64,000 nucleotides of DNA from Clostridium sp. GTDB lineage: Bacteria; Bacillota_I; Bacilli_A; Acholeplasmatales; Anaeroplasmataceae. Each line of letters opens with the position of its first letter. The stretch's first letter is position 1. Position numbers and translations under genes: made by a program. This document shows, in pieces, positions 32,500-42,850 of the stretch. Where the stretch lies: positions 806,001-870,000 of the forward strand of contig CP091735.1 of NCBI GenBank assembly GCA_022010015.1, in the 5' to 3' direction. The notes under the pieces were generated by a model, which saw nothing but the letters and a program-made list of their open reading frames with translations, was not told where the DNA came from and made no database searches.

Positions 32500-32529
32500 G
32501 GGCTATGATTAAATTCATAGCCTTTTTTT
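32500..32529 (+). terminator. intrinsic terminator
   Basis: GGCTATGA (32501-32508) / TCATAGCC (32515-32522) with T7; ends the hsp20 operon. Confidence 0.85.
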
Positions 32530-32556
32530 CTTCCTTATGAAGAAAAAAATTTATAT

Positions 32557-32575
32557 TTGACATAAATAATGTCAA
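32557..32575 (+). promoter_or_regulatory. perfect palindromic operator TTGACAT-N5-ATGTCAA
   Basis: TTGACAT (32557-32563) and ATGTCAA (32569-32575) are exact inverted repeats around AAATA. A TATAAT lies at 32585-32590, 34 bp before the ATG of the next gene. It does not match the Gram-positive LexA box (CGAAC-N4-GTTCG). The regulator is unknown. Confidence 0.5.
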
Positions 32576-32623
32576 TAATATGAATATAATAAAGTTAGTA
32601 ATAAGGAAGGATGGTATTATACA

Positions 32624-33660
32624 ATGTTTATGTGTTTAAATTTAAGTGGTATTTATGCGAGATATGAATTTTTTTATTAAGAGGCATAAACCCTGCTAAT
32701 AAAAAAATTAATGTTTATAACAATAATTCACTTATTGATAGTCTTGGCGATAATGAAGAACTGAATTTGGAAATTAATTTAAAAAGATATAGTACTGCCC
32801 TAGCAAATGTATATCATTTAATAGAGGAGTACATAAATGATAAAGATATTTATTTTTTTAGATAGTAAATGTATTTTTTTATTGATTTAGGTAATTATTC
32901 TTCTAATTTAGATGAGTCTTTAAGAATTAGTAAAAGAATTATGGCAAGATTAAATAATCTTTTTAGCTATAAAATGAATTTTTGGTTTGGGAGAAAATAT
33001 TTATTTAGCTAAAATTGCGTGTGATATTTTAGCCAATAAAAAAATGAATCTGGCTATGCTTATTTAAACCAAGAATTATTTATTACTAAATTATGGTATG
33101 AAGATTTAAATAATTTTTTTGGCAATTTGATTCTAGTATTGTTGATAAATTAAATAATCTTAAGGCATATAATATGCATGATATAGCTTTTTTTAGGTAG
33201 AGATAAATTAATGATGGAATTTGAACTAATTGGTAGTGATATTTATGATCATGCCTGGGGTGATGATGATATAAAAAAATTATTAATTTGAAGAAGAATT
33301 ATTTAAAGAATGCAAATATTTCTATTAAGATGTCTTCATTTAAAGAAATGGATAATGCAATTTTTGGAATTATCTAAGTATTTAGTATCGAAAAAGATGG
33401 GAGCATTAGAAATTAATCTTATTATATTTTTATGATAATGGACTTGCAACCTCAAAAATCATTAATATTTAGAGAGCCTATTAATTCATATTTGTTTCTA
33501 AATTATCAATTTAAATTACTTGCAAATTATAAGGAACATTTAAGTATTGATAGAATCTATATTCAAATTCCTAAAAATTAAGGAAATAATTGATAATGAT
33601 CAAGAGATAGAGCTATTTGAAAATGTATTAAGCAATAAGCTAGTTTGGAATAATATTTAA
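32624..33660 (+). CDS. diverged Y-family DNA polymerase (UmuC/UvrX-like), probably inactive
   Basis: Reading across indels gives ~345 residues following the UvrX/YqjW subgroup: MCLNLSGIYARYE (palm start), DIYFLDSKCIFIDLG (usual SIDE region), FGLGENIYLAKIACDILANK, ITKLWYEDLNNF, YNMHDIALFGRDKLM, IGSDIYDHAWGDDD, then a little-finger-like C-terminus. Two of three catalytic carboxylates are replaced: the first Asp is Asn (CLNL for CIDM) and the Glu of SIDE is Ser (LDS). The fingers are ~40 residues short and the GIG helix-hairpin-helix is lost. It may bind DNA or a partner without synthesis. Ribosome site GGAAGG; palindromic operator upstream. Confidence 0.6.
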
Positions 33661-33810
33661 GTAAATTGATTGCTTTAATCATAACAAGTTATATAATTCC
33701 AAATTCGACAACTTAAATGTCACAAATGTAAATGTCAATTAAAAAAATGTCTGCATCCCCTAACCTACACTTTAATAATACCAGTTACAACAAAGTATAA
33801 CGAAAATAAC

Positions 33811-34729
33811 AAAAATAACAAAAGAAAAGTATTGATTTTTAGTTTAAAGAAGTGATATCTTTAAATTAAGAAAAAAATACTTTATTTTTTTAATAAAAAA
33901 AGTGGGTGATTTTTTTATGTCAGTAAGCTTAAGAAACCAAGAAATTAAGCTATAGTATAGGTAAGATGAATGTAGCCTTAGATTTAAATTTTTAAATCTT
34001 ATTATGTAAATATAGATTTGTTTTTCTAATGCCTATAGTACCCCATTTAGCTTGAATCTAAATTATGATTCAAATTATTTAAGATGGTAAATATGGAGCT
34101 TGTAATAGTTTATAATAATAGTAATTATTATGAGCTAGTAAATGGTAGTAATAGATATAAATTTGAATTAAATGATGGAGCTTATTGTAATAAGCTAAAT
34201 CATAATAAAATAGTAGTATTGGATAGTAGTAATGTTAGATTAATAGATGAAGCTAATAATTATTATAATTTTGTAAAAAAATAAATGGTATTTATAAAAT
34301 AAGAAATATTAATTATAAAATTGGGAAAAAAATGTAGTTGTAAATTATAGCTTAGATTATAGTAGGATAACAGAAATAATATGTGAACATGAATATGTAA
34401 TAATTGATTATAATAAAAAAATAATATAAGTAATGTAACATATTTTTAATAAAGAAGAAAGAACTAAAAAAATATTGTAATAGGTATAGCAGGTAAAAAA
34501 ATTTAACGGCAAGCTATTATAATTATAATAAGCTAGTTGATGAATATGAAATAGATTTAACAAATTTGAATTTTTAAAAAAATAAACATTTAAATCAATA
34601 TATTAAAATAGAAAATAAACAAATGAGCTATTATGTAGGTAGTGAAATAGTAAGCTATTATAATATAAATTATTATAATGGTAATTATTATAATATAATA
34701 GATGAAAAATAAAGAAAAAGACAAGCTAT
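33811..34729 (+). repeat. RHS direct repeat, copy 1 left part
   Basis: Nearly identical to 57343-58273: leader, hairpin and the first ~270 codons of the RHS gene. Copy 1 lacks a 9-bp segment near 34704 between GATG repeats. The repeat ends at the 10-bp sequence GACAAGCTAT (34720-34729), where copy 1 jumps to the sequence at 61448 of copy 2. Confidence 0.9.
33826..33895 (+). terminator. nested hairpin in front of RHS copy 1
   Basis: Outer arms AAAGTATT (33827-33834) / AATACTTT (33876-33883), inner arms TTTAAAGA (33843-33850) / TCTTTAAA (33858-33865), then T7. It is shaped like a terminator and is conserved in front of both RHS copies, about 25 bp before the start codon, so it travels with the RHS unit and may limit read-through into it. 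Confidence 0.65.
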
Positions 34730-35514
34730 ATTATTATATAAAAAAACATAAGAGGAGAAATCATCAAAATAATAGATGATAGAGGTTTAGAGGTAGGAAG
34801 CTATAAATATGATCCATATGGTAATATATTAGAATATAATGGCCAAATAGCTAAAATAAATAATATAAGATATAAAGGCTATTATTATGATAAAGAAACA
34901 AATTTATATTATGATCCAAGTATCGGATATTTATATCAATAGATGATGTAGCATATTTAGATATAAATAATATAATTGGTTTAAATTTATATACTTATTG
35001 TAATAACAATCCTATTATATATGATGATCCTGAGGGAAATTTTGCAATTACATTAACAACTTTATTAATTGATGGTTTAATTGCAGGATTTGGTGTTGGA
35101 ATTTGTACAGTTTTAGGAGTGGGAGTAGGAGCGGCCGCTTTAGGTGAAGCAACTGCAACATTATTTACATCTACTGGTTTAACACTATCATTGAATTCAG
35201 CATTAGGAATTGGTAGTGGAGTTTCTTTTGCAACAGGTATTTAGGATATACAGTTAGAACTGGAATTAGCAGCAGCAAAGATTTTAAAATGAAAAATATG
35301 TTTATTGAAGGTGGATTTAATGCTATTTCGGGAGTGTTATCTATACTTGGCGGTTATTTAGGTGGTATAGCAGGAGTTCATAATAGAGTATTTACTAAAT
35401 TGTTATCGAAAAAAAGGAGATTTCTGGCTAAGGTTATTATTAGAAAATGTCTTTACTGCTGGATTCAAATTAACCAATGTATTAATAAAAACCATATTTT
35501 TATGATTTAGGATG
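33917..35514 (+). CDS. short RHS/YD-repeat polymorphic toxin (internal deletion)
   Basis: N-terminus MSVSLRNQEIKL as in the full copy at 57456, with GGGTGA upstream and no signal peptide. After ~270 codons it jumps to the RHS core end (IRGEIIKIIDDRGLEVGSY, YDPYGNILEYNG, YKGYYYDKETNLYY, YCNNNPIIYDDPEG). Almost all YD repeats are missing and six codons of the LKSRYYDP core motif are lost. After DPEG the tip is unique: a Gly/Ala-rich hydrophobic region (FGVGICTVLGVGVGAAALG) and a C-terminus near DFWLRLLLENVFTAGFKLTN, presumably the effector; its activity is not recognisable. Stop at 35505 or, with one T fewer, 35514, just before or overlapping the next ATG. Confidence 0.75.
34720..35040 (+). repeat. 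RHS direct repeat, copy 1 right part
   Basis: Matches 61448-61784 of the full copy up to the DPEG codons; includes an 18-bp loss between ATTAT repeats near 34915. Divergence after DPEG marks the core/tip boundary of the RHS toxin. Confidence 0.9.
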
Positions 35515-35690
35515 AGAGAAAGTATGCGTAGATATTTATATTCTAATTTATTAAGAATAATATTTAGTTCGTTTTTTTGATAATTTTTTTATACCTTCAT
35601 TGCTTTACTTTATTGGTTCTTTGTTAATTAATAAAAGTTTAAATATTGTAAGTTTAGTAGTGATTCTTTCTTGTTTGTTACTGGCGAGCT
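35512..35690 (+). CDS. short two-helix membrane protein, possible immunity protein (truncated)
   Basis: The ATG overlaps or nearly touches the RHS stop. MRESMRRYLYSNLLRIIF then two hydrophobic segments (IPSLLYFIGSLLI and IVSLVVILSCLLL). Small membrane proteins directly after RHS tips are commonly immunity proteins, so this role is inferred from position. It runs without a clear stop into an aldo/keto reductase fragment, which suggests truncation by a deletion. Confidence 0.45.
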
Positions 35691-35918
35691 CTTAGAAAAA
35701 TAAAGAAGTTTTAAAGATGGCTGCTAAATATAATAAATCAATTCCCCAAATATGTTTAAGATATTGTATTCAAAAAAATACATTGCCTCTTCCTAAAACA
35801 GTACATGAGGATAGAATTAAAGCAAACCTAGATATTGATTTTTGTCATTAATGATAAGGATATGCATTATCTTGATAGTTTATATCATATTGTTTCTACT
35901 AGACCATTTAGAGATTAA
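35680..35918 (+). pseudogene. aldo/keto reductase C-terminal fragment
   Basis: TGELLENKEVLKMAAKYNKS, IPQICLRYCIQKNTLPLPKT, VHEDRIKANLDIDF and INDKDMHYLDSL reproduce the NADPH-binding C-terminal quarter of aldo/keto reductases (KS...R..N motif). The catalytic Tyr/Lys/His part is absent. One extra T near 35842 breaks the frame. It marks the old chromosomal sequence next to the RHS tip. Confidence 0.75.
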
Positions 35919-35926
35919 TATTATTT

Positions 35927-35970
35927 ACTCCTTTAGCTTAAATTATAACAAAGTTAAAGGAGTTTTTTTA
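35927..35970 (+). terminator. intrinsic terminator
   Basis: ACTCCTTTA (35927-35935) / TAAAGGAGT (35955-35963) with T7, ending the aldo/keto reductase remnant. Confidence 0.8.
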
Positions 35971-36036
35971 TGAAAATGATTAAAAAAATCGTATTGGAAA
36001 AAAATAAAAATTTTTTTACCTTCAAAAATGGCAAAT

Positions 36037-36115
36037 CTCCAGTTTGAAACTGGAGGTTAGCGCTTACATAGCACCCTAAAAAGTACCAAAACTCCAGTTT
36101 TTTTAATTTTTTTAT
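36037..36115 (+). promoter_or_regulatory. candidate attenuator with two mutually exclusive hairpins
   Basis: CTCCAGTTTgAAACTGGAG (36037-36055) is a perfect hairpin. A further CTCCAGTTT (36092-36100) can instead pair with AAACTGGAG, forming a second hairpin followed directly by T-rich sequence, i.e. a terminator. The 36 nt between them (AGCGCTTACATAGCACCC...) could be a sensor. Lies ~100 bp before the exported protein gene at 36201. Confidence 0.45.
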
Positions 36116-36200
36116 GAAAAATTGACAATTTTTCTAAAAAATATATAATAATAATTGTAAATTTAAAATTATATTTTTCAAATTTACAACTAATGAAAAG

Positions 36201-37590
36201 GTGAGTGTAAAAAAATTAAGAAGATTAGTTTTTATTGTTTTATGTTCTTAATGCTCTTTTTTTGGATTTAATGTTTATGCAAGTTCGAATAATGAAATTG
36301 AATATGAAAAAAATATACAGGACAAGCATTAAGTGAAAAATTATGAAAAAAATTTGATGAAAAAAATTTCAACATGTGGAGCAATTATAATTAATCCTGG
36401 CATGGGTGAATCAAGTGATGATGAATTTGAAATGAATGATTTCTTTTTGATACGGCTACTAATTTTACTAATTTAATGTATTTTTAGTGGAAATATGGGA
36501 AGCTTTGAAAAGTATTTATCAATTGCAAATCATAGTAATGGAAATTCTGATAAGGACTATTTTTTTATTTTGAAAATAATTATTATTGCAAAAACTTTTA
36601 GCATTTCCATTTCTACTGATAGTTTTTGTTAAATACAATCTATCATTATATAGTGTTCAAGGTAGGCAATATGTACTTGTAAAATCAACTGATGCGGCTA
36701 TTAATTATACCAATTTTGAATGTGGGGCTTATGTATTCAGGATGGTATTCACTAATAATACGCAAGCGAATTATAAGCTAAGCTTCAATTGTGAAAAAAC
36801 CACATATAAAGCAAATCAGTCAGAATTATCTGCAACCAGCATATATGATGGTATAACTAAAAATTTTAAGATAAGTAGTAGATGGAATTATTTTAAGTTT
36901 TATCCAAACAAAACAGGACAATTTAAAATTGAATTCGATTATGAGCATATAGAAAATTTTGAAATATATGAATATGTTACATATAATAATTTTTCTAGTG
37001 GAACAAAGAAACTCAATTATGATATAAATAATAGAAAAAAACTGAAGTTAATTTATTTCAAGTAAATAAATCAGCAAATAGAGTGTTAAATCCAGATAGT
37101 AATACAGGATATTATATTTGCTTTACAGCAAAAAAATTTGGCGATTCTTATTTTTAAAATTGAATATTCTAATATAAGATATTGCGATTATACTAGATTA
37201 TTAGAAAAATATGACCAGGATTATTTATTTCCAATGGATGATTTATCAATATTTACAACTATATATGATAAAAAAATAATGTTGAGTGTCATTCAAGCGA
37301 AATTGTAAGATTTGACATTTTAACGAAAGACTTTTTCATCAGGTAATGAAAAAAATATGATAAAGTTTTTTTGGAGGAACTAACGTTCAGTCGATTAAGA
37401 ATTGTTTGCAAAACCATAATAATAGTAATGATTCTTTATATTTGATACATTATAGATTTGAGTCAAATATAAATATATTTTTTTGGTGATTTAAAATATG
37501 AATTTTCTTTTTAACATAAATTTTGATTCAATAAATGGAGAAAATTATAAATTTAATAATAAATTTGAAAGGGGCTATTTTAATGAATAA
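36201..37590 (+). CDS. exported protein of unknown function
   Basis: A GTG start behind AAAAG gives a basic N-terminus (KKLRRLVFIVLCS), a hydrophobic core and FNVYASSN, a Sec signal with likely cleavage after YAS. The rest is polar, Asn/Ser/Tyr-rich and beta-like (for example YVLVKSTDAAINYTNFECGAY, IYDGITKNFKISSRWNYFKFY). No sortase motif. Six or more frame breaks. Overlaps the next gene by 8 bp. Probably an extracellular or cell-surface protein; family unknown. Confidence 0.5.
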
Positions 37591-38929
37591 TAAAAAAATA
37601 ATGATGAAATGAAAAAAAGGCTTATAGAATATGGATTCCTTTGGTAATTGTTGGTACAGTTTTTTTATTAGCCTTTATTATTCCCTTATTATTTATTAAA
37701 TTTAATGCTGTTAATAATAAAATAAAGGATGCATTTTATAAGCCAGTCTTAAGACATTATAGTGATGTTTATGAATTTGATGGTTATTATGAGGATACAC
37801 CTGATAAAAACCAAGAAATATTTATTTAATTGGAAGAATAAGGAAATATATTATTCATTTAAATACAAAAAAATCATTTGATCTTAATGAATGGTTTGAT
37901 TTTTGAAATTATTAATGGTAATGAAGTATATATTTCTAGATGTATAACTAAATCTAAATTTATCAAAATTCCTGAAAGTGTTGAAATTGATGGTAAAAAA
38001 ATATATTGTAACAGGAATAAAGGAAAAATGCTTTTTAAATGGATAGGCTCATCTGATTATTTAGATATATTTTTCATATAATAAGCTAAATGATAATAGA
38101 GGCTTGTTAGATAAAGAAAGAGGAATTTCTATTATAGGAAATAAGTATATTAAGACCCTAGAGGATGGTTGGAATCAAATTCCAGAAATAAATATGTTTA
38201 TGTTTCCTAATTTAGAGTATTTAGGAAATGGTGATTATTCCATACAATATTTTTAAGATAAACAATAATCTTAAAACAGCATATATGAGAAATTTCGTAA
38301 GATCAAATTTTTGATGGCGAAATGCAAGTAGATAAGATATATATTGGGGATAATTTGAAATTTATTGAATATACGAACGATGATTTAAAATCTATTAAAA
38401 AAATAGTTATGATGGCTATAATAATTGTTTATATTTTTGGTGGTGGAATTATTGATATATCACCTAAAAAAATAAATATTATACAATAGAAAACAATATT
38501 TTATATTCAAATGATTTAAAGAAGGTTTATTTAGTTTTTACCAAATCGTAAGAATATAGCAAAAGATGATAAATTTAATTTTGATAATAATATTGAAGAA
38601 GTGTTACCTTTTTTTCAATTTGTTATAATTATTTTGATGCTAATTTGAATTTTTAATGGCAAAAATAAATAAAATAGATAAATATGCATTTAGTGGTAGA
38701 AATTGCTTTATTAATTTTTAATGAGGTTGAGGTATTAAGTAGTGAATTATTTTTCGATACGGCCTATACCTTACATATAAATATTTTAAAGGCAATTGAT
38801 GTTGGTGATAATGCTAATAATTTAGAACCTGATATGTATTGTTCGATTAATATTAAAAAAATTAATTATTTAGGACTTTGTTGCGACAAAATGTTTGTTT
38901 TTGTTGCAATGAAGTTCTTTTTATGTTGA
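37583..38929 (+). CDS. membrane-anchored surface protein with BspA-like repeats
   Basis: A single N-terminal membrane helix (VIVGTVFLLAFIIPLLFIKF, near 37640-37700) precedes a long extracellular part with short leucine-rich-like units such as KFIKIPESVEIDGKKIYC and FNFDNNIEEVLPFF, similar to LRR_5/BspA repeats used in adhesion. Badly broken by homopolymer indels from 37600 on. Forms an operon with the preceding exported protein. The LRR assignment is tentative. Confidence 0.45.
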
Positions 38930-38986
38930 TTTAAGGTATAATTTAAATGTGGTAAGCGTTTTTTTAGGAAAGGAATGAGTATTAAA

Positions 38987-41055
38987 ATGAATGAAAAAAA
39001 TATAGTCCGCTTTTTTTACACCTTGGAAGATTGGAAACGTCGAAATAAAAAACAGAATAGTGCTTACATCAATGGGAGGAACATCATTATTTGGTTGGAT
39101 GGAGCCTCATCATTTTGATAAAGAAGCTGCAAATTTTTTTATTAGAGAGAGCTAAAAAAATAATGTAGGGTTAGTTTTACCTGGTATTGCTCCTATTAGA
39201 AATGTTTTTATTTGGTAGATGGTTATATCAAAATAAGCATATGTTTAAGGAATTAAAGAAATATATGGAGGAGTTTCATAAGACAGGAGCAAAGCTATTT
39301 GTCCAGCTAACTGCAGGCTTTGGTAGAGCATTTACTATTAGTCCAATGATGGAGCATATGTATACTAATCCGGTGCTTAGAGTTTTAGCTAAGCCTGTAA
39401 TTAATCTTGATAGATTAACAGCATCATCTAGTCCTAATCCAAATCGTTGGTCTGATAAGGTTCCATCACGTGCCTTAACTATTAAAGAAATTCATAAAAT
39501 GATTGATGGATTTGCCAAAACAGCAAAGCTTTGTATGGAGGCTGGTGTAGATGGTGTGGAAATTCATGCTGTTCATGAAGGATATTTACTTGATCAATTT
39601 ACAATGAAATATACTAATCAAAGAACTGATGAATATGGCGGTAGCTTTGAAAATAGATATCGATTCCCTGTAGAAATTGTTAAAGCAATTAAAAAGGAAT
39701 GTGGTGAAGATTATCCAGTTTCTTTAAGATATTCAGTAGTATCTAAAACTAAGGGCTTTAGAATGGGAGCCTTACCTGGTGAGGAATATACTGAGGTTGG
39801 TCGTGATATGGAGGAAAGCATTAGAGCTGCTAAATATTTAGAGGAAGCTGGATATGACATGCTTAATGCGGATAATGGTACATATGATGCCTGGTATTGG
39901 TCTCATCCACCTGTATATATGCCTAGCAATTGTAATTTAAATGATGCAATTGAAATTAAAAAGTATGTAAATATTCCGGTTGTTTGTGCAGGAAAGATGA
40001 CTCCTGATGTTGCTTCAAAAGCAATAGCTAATGGTGAGATTGATGCTATGGGTGTAGCAAGACAATTCTTAACTGACCCTAAATGGGTAACAAAGCTGAT
40101 TAATGATGAGCCCGAGGCTATTATGCCTTGTATTAATTGTCATAATGCTTGCTTTACAATGTGCCATTATAATGGAACAAGTAATGATCAATCATTATCA
40201 GATGTTGCTGGTATGGCAAGATGTGCTTTAAATCCTATGACAATGCAATCAAAAAAATATAAAATTGTTAAGACTAAAAAGTCACTTAATATTGCTATTG
40301 TAGGTGCAGGAATTGGTGGCCTTGAGGCTGCAAGAGTTTTAAAAAAATGCGTGGTCATAATGTTATAGTTTATGAAAAAAAGCGATAAAATTGGTGGTGT
40401 GTTTAATGCGGCAGCTGCGCCATCTTTTTAAGGTTCATGATAAGGAATTATTAAAATGGTATGAGCGTGAGATAAAGCGTTTAGGTATTGAAATTAAATT
40501 TAATACAGTAGTTAATGATATTAATTCATTAAAGGCAGATAAGGTTATAATTGCAACAGGCGCGAAGCCTAAAAAAATATTCCTATTAAGGGTATTGAAA
40601 ATAGTATTGAGGCCTGTGAATATTTATTGAATAAGAAAGATGTTGGTGAAAGGGTTTGTGTAATTGGTGGAGGATTAACCGGTTGTGAAATTGCTTATGA
40701 TTTGTATTTGAAGGGTAAGAAGCCAATTATTGTTGAAATGAAAAATGATTTAATTGCGGCTAAGGGTGTTTGTCTTGCTAACTCATCATATTTAAGAGAA
40801 TTCTTTGATTTAAATAAGGTTGAGGTGCATTTAAATACTAAAACAAAGGAGATTAAAAATAATTCAGTTTTAATTGAGGATAAGGATGGAAATCTAAAGG
40901 AAATTGCAGTTGATAGTGTCATTAGATCAATTGGCTATAATCCTACGCCTATTGCAAAGCCTAGTAAAAAGGTATATTTAGTTGGTGATTGTAATGGCGT
41001 TGGTAATTTAAGAACTGTAATTTGGCGAGCATGGGATGTCGCTATGAAGATGTAG
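38987..41055 (+). CDS. NADH:flavin oxidoreductase, 2,4-dienoyl-CoA reductase-like (OYE family)
   Basis: About 690 residues. The N-terminal TIM barrel binds FMN (NRIVLTSMGG, GVDGVEIHAVHEGYLLDQF, RTDEYGGSFENR, VVCAGKM, GVARQFLTDP). A cysteine cluster (CINCHNACFTMC..., near 40130-40170) holds a 4Fe-4S centre. The C-terminus has two Rossmann motifs (IAIVGAGIGGLEAARVL for FAD and VCVIGGGLTGCEIAYDL for NADH) and VYLVGDC. Moves electrons NADH-FAD-FeS-FMN to reduce an activated double bond. Frame breaks at 38994-39000 (A5 to A7), 39011-39017 (T5 to T7), 39137-39165, 39205, 40340-40430 and 40571-40577. Start at 38987 gives the family N-terminus. Confidence 0.88.
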
Positions 41056-41063
41056 GTGAAAGT

Positions 41064-42342
41064 ATGGAATTAACAAAAGAACAACAAGAAATATTAGATG
41101 GTAGTAAGGGTGAGGTAATGGCTAAGGTTATGAAAACCTTAGTTATGTATGGCGAAACCTTTAATGCTACAAAAATGGTACCAGTAACAAGTAGATATGG
41201 TCATATTGTAACAAGCTTTGGAATTTTTATTTTAAAGGGTGTATTCGAGCTTATGGATGAGCTTTTAGCTGGTGGTGTTACTGCCAAGCAATTATTTTCG
41301 GCTGATCCTCGTCCTGTAGATAAAAATGTACCTGCAAGTCTACTTGAAAAAATTGTTTTCAAGGTTATGTATGGTCCTCAAAAAAGATATGAGCGTCAGC
41401 TAAAGGAAATGGGCTTACTTAATGAAGAAGCCTTTACATGTGCTTGTTATTTTGATGAGGTAGGTAATAAGCCTAATAAGGGTGATATTTTATCATGGGC
41501 GGAATCAAGTGCTGTTAATTATGCCAATTCTGTATTAGGAGCTAGATGTAATCGTAATTCAGGAATTATTGAAATGTTTGGCTCAATTGTTGGTTATGTT
41601 CCTTATTTTGGATTATTAACTGATGATGGTAGAAAAGCAACATGGATTGTAGATGTTAGAACCTCTACTAAGCCTGATGCTCAGCTTTTAGGCTCAGCAA
41701 TTGGTATGAAGGTTTTAGAGGATGTTCCTTATGTAAAGGGACTTGATAAATTTATTGGCACAGAGCTTACTAATGAGGCTTGTACATATTTAAAGAATTT
41801 TGGTGCGGCAACTGCTTCAAATGGTTCAGTTGGTTTATATCATATTGAAAATTTAACTCCTGAGGCTAAAGAGCTAGGTGAAAGTCTAATAGTTGATGAT
41901 CCTAAATATTATGTTATTGATGATGCCGAGTTAAAATGGATCAAGGATAATTATCCAGTTATATGGAAGAATAAGGATGCTAAACCTAGCCTATGCTTTA
42001 TGGGGTGTCCTCATATGACATTAACAGAGCTTGTAGAATGGACCCATAATTTGCAAGATAAGCTAAACGAGGTTGGCCGTAAAAAGGTTAAGATTAAAAC
42101 AGTATTTACTACGGCTCCAGCAGTTTTTAAAGAAATTTAGTAATATGCCAGAATATAAAATGCTAAAGAGTATGGGTGTTGTTGTAAGCTATATTTGTCC
42201 TTTGATGTATATGAATAATCCACTATGTGCTAAAAAGCCTGTAATTACTAATTCCAATAAATTAAGAACCTATACATCATCAAGATATTATAGTGATGCC
42301 GAAATATTAGATCAAATTGTAGGAGGTAAGAAGAATGAGTAA
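41064..42342 (+). CDS. aconitase X large subunit (AcnX_L)
   Basis: About 425 residues. MELTKEQQEILDGSKGEVMAKVMKTLVMYGE is the standard AcnX start; ACYFDEVGNKP, ESSAVNYANSVLGARCNRNSG and FMGCPHMTLTELVEW (cluster cysteine region) identify the DUF521 catalytic subunit. AcnX enzymes dehydrate cis-3-hydroxy-L-proline in bacteria or phosphomevalonate in archaea. Which substrate applies cannot be told here. One indel near 42135. It starts nine bases after the OYE stop. Confidence 0.92.
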
Positions 42343-42774
42343 GATTTTTAAGGGACGTGTTGTTGTACCTGGATGTGTAACATTAAAGGCGCTTGTTACT
42401 CATAGTGGCTTTAATACTTTGGCCTCATATAAAAAAATTGTAAGGAAGGAAAGAATATTTGTACTGATCAAAATAATAAAGAGCTATATGGTAAATCAAC
42501 AGTTGGGGTTGCCCTATGCTTGCCTCAAACAATTGGTTCAACAACGGGAGGAATGGTTTTATTTAATTCTTCAGTAACTAATTGTAATCCTGGTGCGTTG
42601 TTATTTTTCTAAGCAAATTGATTCACTTGCGGCTGCAGGTGCTATTTTGGCAAGTGTTTGGACTGATAATAAAATTCCTACCATTGATAATTTAGGTAAT
42701 GAATTTTTTTGGATTATGTTAAAGATGGTATGACTATCACAATTAAAGATGATGGTGAAGTTGTAGTTGATTAA
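42335..42774 (+). CDS. aconitase X small subunit (AcnX_S, DUF126)
   Basis: About 145 residues in the swivel domain fold. FKGRVVVPG at the start, YGKSTVGVALCLPQTIGSTTGGMVLF (signature with substrate-binding Ser/Thr), NPGALLFSKQIDSLAAAG and the C-terminal DGMTITIKDDGEVVV. Separate large and small genes define type II AcnX. ATG overlaps the large-subunit stop with AGGAGG upstream. Breaks near 42437, 42450, 42607 and 42705. Confidence 0.9.
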
Positions 42775-42850
42775 TAATTGTGCTAATTTTTTTCCTTAAC
42801 TTATTTAAGAAAAGTGATATAATCATTTTTTTGTTAAAGATGGTGATTAT

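Noticed and set aside
36050..36090. Possible preQ1-I riboswitch (AGGTTAGC ... ACACCC-like, A-rich tail)
   Set aside because: The P1 stem would have only three pairs, the A-rich tail lacks the conserved AACTA order, and the downstream gene is an exported protein with no queuosine link.
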